Below are positions 43,787 to 51,483 of a stretch of DNA of 64,000 nucleotides, piece after piece. Source of the stretch: UBA3210 sp002363635 (lineage in GTDB: Bacteria > Bacillota_I > Bacilli_A > RFN20 > CAG-449); the NCBI GenBank assembly GCA_946641515.1, contig CAMPBT010000002.1, positions 62,001-126,000 on the forward strand, in the 5' to 3' direction. The notes under the pieces were generated by a model. That model had not been told where the DNA came from. It saw nothing but the letters and a program-made list of their open reading frames with translations, and searched no databases. The first letter of the stretch is position 1, and every line of letters begins with the position of its first letter. Position numbers and translations under genes: made by a program.

Positions 43787-45088
43787 ATGATTACTACACT
43801 TATTATTGCACTTATTACATTTATTGGAATAACATTGTCTATACTCTTATTCCCACATATAAAAATTAAAAATATCACTCTAGATACTTATTGGTTAATC
43901 GCTTTACTAGGAGCAGCAATTTTATTAATCTTCTCCTTAGTACCATTAAATGAATTATGGAAGACATTAACTTCATCTTCTGCAATTAATCCATTAAAGA
44001 TTTTAGTCTTATTTTTCTCAATGACTATTATATCTATTTATCTAGATGAATTAGGCTTATTTAGATTTCTTGCTCTTGAAGCAACTAAGAAAGCAGGAAA
44101 GAACCAATTTGTTCTCTTCCTAATCTTCTATTTATTAACATCAGTATTAACAGTCTTTACTTCTAACGACATCGTCATCTTAACATTAACACCATTTATC
44201 TGTTTTTTTTGTAAGAATACTAAGATTAACCCTTTACCATATTTAATCGCAGAATTTGCAGGGGCTAATACTTGGTCAATGATGCTAATTATCGGTAATC
44301 CTACGAATATATATCTTGGTACTTCTGCAGGTATTACCTTTATTGAATATTTTAAGATTATGTGGTTACCTACTTTATGCGCAGGTTTATTACAAATTAT
44401 CTTATTAGTCTTAATATTCAATAAAAAATTAAAACAATCTTTAGAAATTACTAAAGAAGAATTCCATATTGATTCTAAATTAGATTTATTTGTAGGAGTT
44501 ATTACTCTAGTAACATGCTTAATTTTCTTAGTAATCTCTTCATATATCGATATGGAAATGTGGTTAATTAGTTTTATTGCCGCATCATCCTTGATTATTG
44601 TTGTCTTACTAATTAGATTAATTACTCATAAACATTGGGAATATTTAACTTCATCATTAAAAAGATTACCTTATCAGTTAATCCCATTCTTACTTTCAAT
44701 GTTTGTAATAGTTCTTGCCTTAAATTATCAAGGTATCTCATCGAAATTAGGAGAAGTACTAAATCACGAACCAGTAATTTGGATCTATGGTCCTACATCA
44801 TTTATTGCTTCAAATATTATTAACAATATTCCAATGAGTATTCTCTTTAGCACATTACCTAATGGATTAGATTCAATTAATTATACTCGTGCAATCTATT
44901 CAAGTATTATCGGTTCTAACATTGGTGCCTTCTTTACTCCACTTGGAGCTTTAGCAGGAATCATGTTCTCTTCTTTAGTAAATAAGCAGAATATCAAATT
45001 TACATTCTTAGATTTTACTAAATACGGATTAATTATTGCTCTACCTACATTATTTACTGCATTATTAACCTTATTCTTTATAATTTAA
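43787..45088 (+). CDS. ArsB/CitM (ion transporter superfamily) anion permease
   Basis: A 433-residue protein with about eleven membrane helices and two hairpin re-entry loops. TSNDIVILTLTPFICFF (about 124-140), IIGNPTNIYLG (about 168-178) and NIINNIPMSILFS (about 342-354), with IGSNIGAFFTPLGALAG, are the typical Asn/Pro/Thr-rich anion sites of the IT superfamily. Members move arsenite, citrate, dicarboxylates or other anions; the arsenite reading is not backed by neighbouring ars genes. Monocistronic. Confidence 0.85.
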   Translation: MITTLIIALITFIGITLSILLFPHIKIKNITLDTYWLIALLGAAILLIFSLVPLNELWKTLTSSSAINPLKILVLFFSMTIISIYLDELGLFRFLALEATKKAGKNQFVLFLIFYLLTSVLTVFTSNDIVILTLTPFICFFCKNTKINPLPYLIAEFAGANTWSMMLIIGNPTNIYLGTSAGITFIEYFKIMWLPTLCAGLLQIILLVLIFNKKLKQSLEITKEEFHIDSKLDLFVGVITLVTCLIFLVISSYIDMEMWLISFIAASSLIIVVLLIRLITHKHWEYLTSSLKRLPYQLIPFLLSMFVIVLALNYQGISSKLGEVLNHEPVIWIYGPTSFIASNIINNIPMSILFSTLPNGLDSINYTRAIYSSIIGSNIGAFFTPLGALAGIMFSSLVNKQNIKFTFLDFTKYGLIIALPTLFTALLTLFFII

Positions 45089-45096
45089 TAAATACT

Positions 45097-45121
45097 GCCA
45101 CCATTCATTGGTGGTTTTTCT
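45097..45121 (+). terminator. Intrinsic terminator
   Basis: CCACCA/TGGTGG around a short loop is followed by TTTTTC and ends the ArsB-like gene. Confidence 0.85.
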
Positions 45122-45173
45122 TTATAAAAAATTTTACTCTTACTACTAGTCTCTTAATAATATTTTTATATGC

Positions 45174-45213
45174 AAAAAAACTGTAAAAATTTTATCTTAT
45201 ATTTACAGTTTTT
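45174..45213. terminator. Bidirectional terminator
   Basis: AAAAACTGTAAA/TTTACAGTTTTT with a 14-base loop lies just past the stop of the minus-strand lipoprotein gene. Confidence 0.75.
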
Positions 45214-45218
45214 ATAAT

Positions 45219-46466
45219 TTAATAATATACATGTGGTCCTATTGGATTAGGTGTTTTATATACTTTATTCCAATTATCTATATACTTTTTATTAAAAAAC
45301 GCTTCCTCACCTGGATGATTAACTAAATATAAATCTAGATAATAAGAATATAATTGCATTGAAATAGATAATAACGATTCTTGAGAAATTAGATTATTTC
45401 TATATAACTCAAAGGCGTTATAATATTTGCCTTCTTTTTTCCCTATGAAAAGCATTTTGCATTTACTATTTAATAAGTTCTCACCAAAATAGAGTTTATT
45501 TGTTGTATATGCTGAATAATAATTGATTCCATTATCCCAACTAGGAACATATACATTCATATCATTAAATATTATTTTACTACTTTGTCCATAAAGAGGG
45601 TCATCATATTCACATCCATTTCCTTTTGGAAAAAATGCAATATCATATGAATCTATATTACCTAAATATATACTTTTATCAAAATCTAATTTGATGTTTT
45701 TACTACTGTATGATGTTTGAATATTAATATTTTCATCAAATATATTTTTAGGATCACCAAATGAATATTTTTTCTTTTCTAAAGTAACTTCTACATCATT
45801 TAATCTATATGCTCTGCAATCATAAACACGTAAATTTTTATATAAATTTAAATATTCTTCTTTCCATGAAGCATATTCTTCATCTGTCATATTTGATGTT
45901 TGAACTAGTAAGTCTTCATAATAAATTTGATCTAACATTTCATTACTTATTCTTTTATTAACATATAATTCTTTCAATGTGAATCTTTCATTTGTATTTT
46001 TAGGTATTAAAACATGGTGTTCACCACAATAATCCCCATAAAAAAGGTAATCGCCTAAAAAATAAGGAGTAAATTCATCTGCAACACCCCAACCAAAATG
46101 TGTATAATTAGATGTCAATACAGTATAATTTCCTACTTCTCTTTGATATTTAAAATTCAATTGATCAGTAAAAGATACAGCATCTTTATTAATTGAATAA
46201 CCTAAATTATGTAGATTATCTAAGTTAATCTTTAATTTTTGATAAAAAATATCATCTTCTTCTTTATAGATTAATTTTGCTTTTGTTTCTTTTATTTCTA
46301 CTTGTGGTCCAAGTTGATCATAATTTTTTTCTGTTATACTACTTTCAGATTCTGATACATCACTTTTTATTTTTATAATATCCTCTTTTTCATTAGGATT
46401 ATTACAAGAAACTGAACATAAACTTAGAGATAATAATATAACTTTTTTTATCGTTTTTTTATTCAT
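45219..46466 (-). CDS. Lipoprotein of unknown function
   Basis: The ATG at 46466 (MNKKTIKK) has GGAGG about eight bases upstream. A lipobox ending CSVSC (lipid Cys at 21) shows surface attachment. The 415-residue mature protein has an acidic Ser/Glu linker and is rich in Tyr, Asn and Asp, with no domain that I recognise. A 27-codon ORF (46459-46542) ends inside its first codons, suggesting translational coupling. It is a single gene with its own terminator. Confidence 0.75.
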   Translation of the reverse strand: MNKKTIKKVILLSLSLCSVSCNNPNEKEDIIKIKSDVSESESSITEKNYDQLGPQVEIKETKAKLIYKEEDDIFYQKLKINLDNLHNLGYSINKDAVSFTDQLNFKYQREVGNYTVLTSNYTHFGWGVADEFTPYFLGDYLFYGDYCGEHHVLIPKNTNERFTLKELYVNKRISNEMLDQIYYEDLLVQTSNMTDEEYASWKEEYLNLYKNLRVYDCRAYRLNDVEVTLEKKKYSFGDPKNIFDENINIQTSYSSKNIKLDFDKSIYLGNIDSYDIAFFPKGNGCEYDDPLYGQSSKIIFNDMNVYVPSWDNGINYYSAYTTNKLYFGENLLNSKCKMLFIGKKEGKYYNAFELYRNNLISQESLLSISMQLYSYYLDLYLVNHPGEEAFFNKKYIDNWNKVYKTPNPIGPHVYY

Positions 46467-46542
46467 AATCATTTCCTCCAGCAAAAGATGCTAAACACCC
46501 AAAAAGCAACGACAAAATTATATTATTATTTCTTGTCCACAT
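46459..46542 (-). CDS. Small hydrophobic peptide ORF coupled to the lipoprotein gene
   Basis: A 27-residue ORF (MWTRNNNIILSLLFGCLASF then AGGNDYE) with a strong GGGGGA six bases before its ATG. A single hydrophobic segment and one Cys resemble a short signal or leader peptide. The lipoprotein SD and ATG lie within its last codons, so ribosomes finishing here could start the lipoprotein. It could equally be a decayed or chance ORF. Confidence 0.5.
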   Translation of the reverse strand: MWTRNNNIILSLLFGCLASFAGGNDYE

Positions 46543-46719
46543 ATTTAATCCCCCGTATTCATTATTTACAATATACAAAACAGTACGTTTTGTCAATAAT
46601 TCTATTAACAAATGTATATAAATAGAATATATTTTAGTTTCACGTATCACTAAGAATTTAAATTAATAATTATCGAAAAATTCATCATTATTCATATCTT
46701 AGAATACTTGTCATCCCAT

Positions 46720-46760
46720 AAAAAAACTTAGCAACGGATATATCATCATCTATTGCTAAG
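46720..46760 (-). terminator. Intrinsic terminator of the rubredoxin gene
   Basis: CTTAGCAA/TTGCTAAG with an 18-base loop is followed by seven T on the minus strand. Confidence 0.82.
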
Positions 46761-46773
46761 CTTTTTACTTTAA

Positions 46774-46935
46774 TTAATCTAATTTTTTAAAGTTTTCTTT
46801 TGATACTCCACATAATGGACATACCCAATCATCAGGAATATCTTCAAATTTTGTGCCTGCAGGAATTCCGCTATCAGGATCACCTACTTCTGGGTCATAA
46901 ATATAACCACATACTTCGCAAATATACTTATCCAT
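46774..46935 (-). CDS. Rubredoxin
   Basis: A 53-residue protein with CEVCGYIYDPEVGDP near the start and CPLCGVSKENF near the end, which are the two CxxCG knuckles that bind one iron. Length and the conserved PDDWVCP are typical. It carries electrons in anaerobic oxygen or peroxide defence and other redox steps. GGAG precedes the ATG, and a good terminator follows. It is monocistronic. Confidence 0.97.
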   Translation of the reverse strand: MDKYICEVCGYIYDPEVGDPDSGIPAGTKFEDIPDDWVCPLCGVSKENFKKLD

Positions 46936-46996
46936 AATTAGTCTCCTTTGCTATTTATTGTTAATTATATTATAGCAGTAATCTTAAAAATAATAA

Positions 46997-47036
46997 ACAT
47001 AGTATTTTTTTGTGTCTAGAATTAGAAATACTATGT
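46997..47036. repeat. Perfect 11-base inverted repeat upstream of rubredoxin
   Basis: ACATAGTATTT and AAATACTATGT pair perfectly around an 18-base loop, in the spacer between the divergent rubredoxin and sulfoglycolysis genes. It could be a redox regulator site or a leader hairpin of the rubredoxin transcript; a long A/T-rich tail follows on either strand. Confidence 0.5.
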
Positions 47037-47166
47037 ATTTTTACTCATTTATTAAAAACTGATATATAACCTCTTAATTTTTAATTAAATCCAATGTTTC
47101 GGGGGTTATTAAAAGAAATTCAGTGAGAGGATATTTTTAAGTGTCTATCAATTTATTTTCCCCATA

Positions 47167-47196
47167 TTGCTTTTTAATGTAAGCGCTTACTATAAT
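47167..47196 (+). promoter_or_regulatory. Promoter of the sulfoglycolysis operon
   Basis: TTGCTT (47167-47172), an 18-base spacer and TATAAT (47191-47196). The cre site fills the spacer, so CcpA binding would block polymerase. Confidence 0.8.
47178..47191. promoter_or_regulatory. cre site (catabolite-responsive element)
   Basis: TGTAAGCGCTTACT contains the perfect 12-base palindrome GTAAGCGCTTAC and matches the CcpA consensus almost completely. A ROK regulator or other LacI-type repressor could also use it. Confidence 0.85.
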
Positions 47197-47238
47197 TAAT
47201 TAAGAGTGTTAATTAATGCGCTACAGGGGGTAATTATA

Positions 47239-49233
47239 ATGATTAGTTTTGAATATAATAACGACGTTCTTGATATCCTTGTTGATAATAAGAAAGTTTT
47301 TTATATTTCTAAAGATAGTGAGCTACTCTATTTATTCAACGGTAAGAATAAATACAAAATGTTCCACGGTTCTTTTAAGATTAAACAAATTAACCAATTA
47401 AGAAATCTTGCAAAGATTAGACAGATTTCATTAAAAGACAATGTTGCAAAGATTAAATTTGACGATGGTTCTTTTAAAATTCACATTGAAGGAAATGCTC
47501 TTCATTTAGTACCAAAAGGATTTTCAAATTACAACAGAATGGAAATCAAGATTCCTTCTAAATCAGATGAAGGTTTCTATGGACTTGGAGAAAACTTCAC
47601 TGAATTTAATTTTAAAGGTAAAAAGTTAAATGTATGGGTAGCAGAACATATTAATGTTGGTCAAACAATTAAAAAGATCATCGCGAATGCCTTTGGCTTT
47701 AGAAATACAAAAGTTAAACAGCCTTTAAGTAATTACGAAACTTATTACGCTCAACCAACTTTTATCTCTTCAGAAAAATATTTCTTCCATTCAGAATCAA
47801 CTGCAAGAACTGAATTTGATTTTAGAAATAGAAAGTCAACAATTATTAAGATTGATAATTTCGCACCATTCTATTTTGGATTTGGAAAAACATACGAAGA
47901 ATTATTAACTAATTTAACAAATATTATTGGTAGACAACCTTTACTTCCTGACTGGGTATATGATGGTCAAATTCTTGGTATCCAGGGTGGTACTAAAGTT
48001 ATGATGGATAAATACCAAAAAGTTAAAGAACATAATGGTAAAGTTAACGGTATTTGGATTCAAGACTGGGAAGGTAGAAGAGTTACTGCAGTAGGTAAAC
48101 AACTCTACTGGAACTGGGAATGGGATGAAAAACTCTATCCAGATTTACCTAATAAAATAAAAGAATTAAATAAAGAAGGAGTTAAAGTACTTGGTTACTG
48201 TAATCCATTCTTAGCACTAGAAAAACCTTTATATAAATATGCAACTAGCAAAGGATATTGTGTTAAAGATATTCACGGCAAAGATTATTTAGTTAAATCA
48301 ACAACATTCCCTGCAGCAATGGTTGACTTAACTAACCCTGAAGCTTATGAATGGCTCAAAGGTATTATTAAGAAAAACATGATTGAATTTGGCTTATCCG
48401 GTTGGATGGCGGATTTTGGAGAATATCTACCAACTGATTCAGTCTTATTTGATGGAGAATCAAGCGAATATATCCATAATGAGTGGCCAGTCCTTTGGGC
48501 AAAGCTTAATCGAGAAGCTCTAATAGAAACAAATAATGTAGGAAAAATTTTATTCTTTACACGTGCAGGTTTCTCAGGTACACCTAGATACTCAGTCATG
48601 ATGTGGAATGGGGATAATCATCCAGATTTCTCTATTGACTATGGTCTACCATCAATTATCCCTGCAATGTTATCTCTAACTTGTTCAGGATTTGGTTTAT
48701 CTCATTCAGATATAGGTGGTTACACATCCGTCTATAACATGCGTAGAGATATGGAAGTATATAAGAGATGGTTTGAAATGAACGCTTTCTCTCCACTTAT
48801 GAGAGGACACGAAGGTTTAAACCCAGATATCAATGTTCAATTTGATCACGACGAAGATATTTTGGAATTCTCTTCAAAGATGAGTAGAATTCACACTTGC
48901 TTAAAACCATATTTAAAAGAATTAGATGCATATAACGCAAATACTGGGGTTGGTATGGTAAGACCTCTATTCTTCTATTACAACGAAGAAAAAGCATTCA
49001 ATACATCTGACGAATACCTCTTAGGTCGAGATATCCTAGTTTGTCCTGTAACTAGACCTAAGAAAACTAAATGGGAAGTCTATTTACCAGAAGATGAATG
49101 GATTCACATTTGGTCTAAAAAAGAATATAAAGGCGGCAAATATGTTGTTGACGCCCCACTAGGACAAATTCCAGTCTTTGTAAGAAAGAATGCAAAGATG
49201 GATATCATGAAATTATTAGAAGAAGAATTATAG
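47239..49233 (+). CDS. Sulfoquinovosidase-like GH31 alpha-glycosidase
   Basis: The ATG at 47239 follows GGGGG; the longer ORF is unlikely. The 664-residue enzyme resembles E. coli YihQ over its whole catalytic part: GIWIQDWEGRR (271-281), GWMADFGEYLP (388-398, nucleophile Asp392), MMWNGD (454-459, acid/base Asp459) and SDIGGYT (490-496, Tyr495 matching YihQ Tyr508). Trp291 matches Trp304, but YihQ Arg301, which binds the sulfonate, is Gln288 here. It would release sulfoquinovose from plant sulfolipid headgroup glycosides inside the cell. It is first in an eight-gene operon whose other members fit sulfoglycolysis. The alignment to YihQ is from memory. Confidence 0.85.
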   Translation: MISFEYNNDVLDILVDNKKVFYISKDSELLYLFNGKNKYKMFHGSFKIKQINQLRNLAKIRQISLKDNVAKIKFDDGSFKIHIEGNALHLVPKGFSNYNRMEIKIPSKSDEGFYGLGENFTEFNFKGKKLNVWVAEHINVGQTIKKIIANAFGFRNTKVKQPLSNYETYYAQPTFISSEKYFFHSESTARTEFDFRNRKSTIIKIDNFAPFYFGFGKTYEELLTNLTNIIGRQPLLPDWVYDGQILGIQGGTKVMMDKYQKVKEHNGKVNGIWIQDWEGRRVTAVGKQLYWNWEWDEKLYPDLPNKIKELNKEGVKVLGYCNPFLALEKPLYKYATSKGYCVKDIHGKDYLVKSTTFPAAMVDLTNPEAYEWLKGIIKKNMIEFGLSGWMADFGEYLPTDSVLFDGESSEYIHNEWPVLWAKLNREALIETNNVGKILFFTRAGFSGTPRYSVMMWNGDNHPDFSIDYGLPSIIPAMLSLTCSGFGLSHSDIGGYTSVYNMRRDMEVYKRWFEMNAFSPLMRGHEGLNPDINVQFDHDEDILEFSSKMSRIHTCLKPYLKELDAYNANTGVGMVRPLFFYYNEEKAFNTSDEYLLGRDILVCPVTRPKKTKWEVYLPEDEWIHIWSKKEYKGGKYVVDAPLGQIPVFVRKNAKMDIMKLLEEEL

Positions 49234-49246
49234 GAGGATATTTAAA

Positions 49247-49939
49247 ATGAAATTTTTCTTAGACAGTGCAAAAATTGATGAAATCAGAGAAGCTTACGAA
49301 ACATTTGGTATTGATGGAGTTACAACAAATCCAAACCATATTATGAATTCAGGTAAACCATTCTATACAGTAATTAAAGAACTCGCAGACTTTGTAAAAG
49401 AAAAAGGTATTGAAGGCGTTGATGTCTTCCCAATTTCCGTTGAAATCAATCCACATTTAAACGACGCTAATGAAATGATTGAAATGGGTAAGAAGGTTGC
49501 ATCTATGTGCCCTAACTTTGTAATTAAAATTCCTTGCACACTTCCAGGTATTGAAGCAGCAAGAAAATTAGAACAGCAAGGTATTAGAACTAACTTAACA
49601 TTAGTATTCTCAGCATCTCAAGCTTTAATCCCTGCTAAAAACCATTCTCTCTTTGTTTCTCCATTCATTGGATGGAAAGAATCATCAGGTGAAGATTGTG
49701 TTCAATACATTAATGACATTGTCACAATTTATAAAAATTATGGTTTCTATGGTAAGACACAAATTATCTGTGCAGCAGTAAGAAATGGTAAACAGTTCGT
49801 TGATTGTGCTAAAGCTGGTGCAGATATTGTCACTGCAGGCTTACAAGTATTTAAAGATTCATTCTATCACCCATTCACAGATTATGGATTAAAGAAATTC
49901 CAAGGTGCTTGGGATAAAACAATCACAGAAGAAAAATAA
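49247..49939 (+). CDS. 6-deoxy-6-sulfofructose transaldolase (FSA/TalB family)
   Basis: The 230-residue protein is a short transaldolase/fructose-6-phosphate aldolase-type barrel. MKFFLDSAKIDEIREA and GVTTNPN open it, and the Schiff-base Lys is Lys94 in FVIKIPCT. TNLTLVFSASQA and the final PFTDYG are family features. In the transaldolase-type sulfoglycolysis of Firmicutes such an enzyme splits sulfofructose to sulfolactaldehyde and passes the three-carbon unit to glyceraldehyde-3-phosphate. By itself it could be a plain FSA; the operon makes the sulfosugar role likely. GGAGG precedes the ATG. Confidence 0.82.
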   Translation: MKFFLDSAKIDEIREAYETFGIDGVTTNPNHIMNSGKPFYTVIKELADFVKEKGIEGVDVFPISVEINPHLNDANEMIEMGKKVASMCPNFVIKIPCTLPGIEAARKLEQQGIRTNLTLVFSASQALIPAKNHSLFVSPFIGWKESSGEDCVQYINDIVTIYKNYGFYGKTQIICAAVRNGKQFVDCAKAGADIVTAGLQVFKDSFYHPFTDYGLKKFQGAWDKTITEEK

Positions 49940-49949
49940 GGAGACACCA

Positions 49950-50819
49950 ATGAAAATCGGATTTATTGGACTCGGCATCATGGGTGAATCCATGTGCGAA
50001 AATATAGTCAAAAAACATAATGATGAAGTCTATTGTTCTGATTTAAATAAAAATCAAGTAAATAAACTTGTAGCAATAGGTGCTAAAGGATGTGAAAACA
50101 ACATTGATGTGGCTAGACACTCAGATGTCATTATCACAATGGTACCTAAATCAGAACATGTTAAAGCAGTTTACACTGAATTATTACCATATTTAGATTC
50201 TTCTAAGATTTGTATTGATATGAGTACTATTGACCCATCAGTATCTATCGAAGTATCTAAGCTTGTTAAAGCAAAAGGCGCACAATTTATTGATGCACCG
50301 GTAGTCAAATCTAAACCTGCCGCAATTGCAGGAAAACTTGGCATCTATGTAGGATGTGAAGAAAAAATGTATGAAGTAGTTAAACCTATTCTCTCTTATA
50401 TGGGTGAAAACATCATTAGAATGGGAGAAAACGGCATGGGTTTAGTTATGAAAATTTGTCATAACACATTAGTTTCTGAAATCCAAAATGGTGTTAACGA
50501 AACTATTAACCTTGCAAATAAATATGGAGTATCTACTGAAGACTTTGCAAAAGCTATCTCTTATGGAGGAGGTCAAAACTTCTATTTAGATGGTCAATGG
50601 AAAAATCTTGAGCAAGAAAATTGGTCAACTGCATTCTCTATTGAAAATATGCATAAAGACTTAGGCATTTGTATGAATATGGCACGTGAAAAGAATTTCT
50701 CAATGCCAGGCGCAGAAAACGCTAAAAAGGTATACGACAAATGTATGGAAAATGGCATTGGCAAAGAAGATTTCCGTGCAACATTTAAAAAAGTAAGAGG
50801 TGACTTTGATGCTAAATAA
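49950..50819 (+). CDS. 3-sulfolactaldehyde reductase-like (beta-hydroxyacid dehydrogenase family)
   Basis: The ATG at 49950 has GGAG about six bases upstream; earlier in-frame codons overlap the transaldolase. The 289-residue product has the NAD fold IGFIGLGIMGESM at its start, DMSTIDPS, substrate loop DAPVVKSKPAAIAG, and catalytic Lys in MKICHNTL, as in YihU. The YihU sulfonate-binding Arg of this loop (GRTS) is KSKP here, a Lys. It would reduce sulfolactaldehyde to dihydroxypropanesulfonate (DHPS), giving the fermentation end product. The next gene overlaps it by 11 bases. Confidence 0.82.
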   Translation: MKIGFIGLGIMGESMCENIVKKHNDEVYCSDLNKNQVNKLVAIGAKGCENNIDVARHSDVIITMVPKSEHVKAVYTELLPYLDSSKICIDMSTIDPSVSIEVSKLVKAKGAQFIDAPVVKSKPAAIAGKLGIYVGCEEKMYEVVKPILSYMGENIIRMGENGMGLVMKICHNTLVSEIQNGVNETINLANKYGVSTEDFAKAISYGGGQNFYLDGQWKNLEQENWSTAFSIENMHKDLGICMNMAREKNFSMPGAENAKKVYDKCMENGIGKEDFRATFKKVRGDFDAK

Positions 50820-51474
50820 ATTAAATGCAGTTAATGATGTAAAAATCTATTCTGTATTTGATGAAGAATTTAAAACCTTTGGACGAGTAGTTAAAGGATA
50901 TGATTTCTCTTCTTCCATAAAATTTATGAAAGAAAGAACACCTATTCCTGAAAAAGGCAATTTCTATTACCCTTCTATACCAGAACTTGAAAATGATCCT
51001 ATCTATAAGAAAGTTAAAGAAACTTTATATGGTGACATGGATATACAAATTGGATTTTGCAATGGAAGAAATTCTACATACAACGGATTTGAATACCATA
51101 AAGGTAGTGAAATCAATATTGCAGTAACACCATTTTGTTTAGTACTAGGTCATATATGGGATATTGAAGATAACAAATATTATGTTGGAAAAGAAAAAGT
51201 CTTCTACGTTCCAGAAGGAACAGTAATTGAAATGTATCAAACAACCCTTCACTTATCTCCTTGTAAAGTAAATGATGAAGGTTTTAAAGACATTGTCATA
51301 TTACCACGTGGTACAAATACAAAATTAGATAATAAAGTCATTAACGAAGATAAAGAATCAGTTCTTTTACTTCAAAGAAACAAATGGGTTATCGCGCATA
51401 AAGACCGTGAACCATTAATTAAACAAGGCGCATTCCCTGGCCTAATTGGGGAAAACAAAGAAATTAAATATTAG
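50809..51474 (+). CDS. DUF4867 family (cupin-like) protein of the sulfoglycolysis operon
   Basis: The ATG at 50809 has AGAGGTGA a few bases upstream and overlaps the reductase gene. The 221-residue protein matches the DUF4867 family as I know it: ELENDPIYKKVKE, NGRNSTYNGFEYHKGSEINIA, FYVPEGTVIEMYQTTLHLSPC and a C-terminal KHDREPLIKQGAF-like segment (here AHKDREPLI). Conserved Glu and His residues could form a cupin metal site. The family often sits in sugar-phosphate or sugar operons. An isomerase or mutarotase role is a guess. Confidence 0.7.
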   Translation: MLNKLNAVNDVKIYSVFDEEFKTFGRVVKGYDFSSSIKFMKERTPIPEKGNFYYPSIPELENDPIYKKVKETLYGDMDIQIGFCNGRNSTYNGFEYHKGSEINIAVTPFCLVLGHIWDIEDNKYYVGKEKVFYVPEGTVIEMYQTTLHLSPCKVNDEGFKDIVILPRGTNTKLDNKVINEDKESVLLLQRNKWVIAHKDREPLIKQGAFPGLIGENKEIKY

Positions 51475-51483
51475 GAGGCGAAC

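Noticed and set aside
43787..45088. Calling the IT-superfamily permease an arsenite pump
   Set aside because: There is no ArsR, ArsA, ArsC or metal-responsive operator nearby; other anions are as likely.
46459..46650. The longer 63-codon version of the short ORF before the lipoprotein
   Set aside because: The good SD lies just before the internal ATG at 46542; nothing supports the upstream start.
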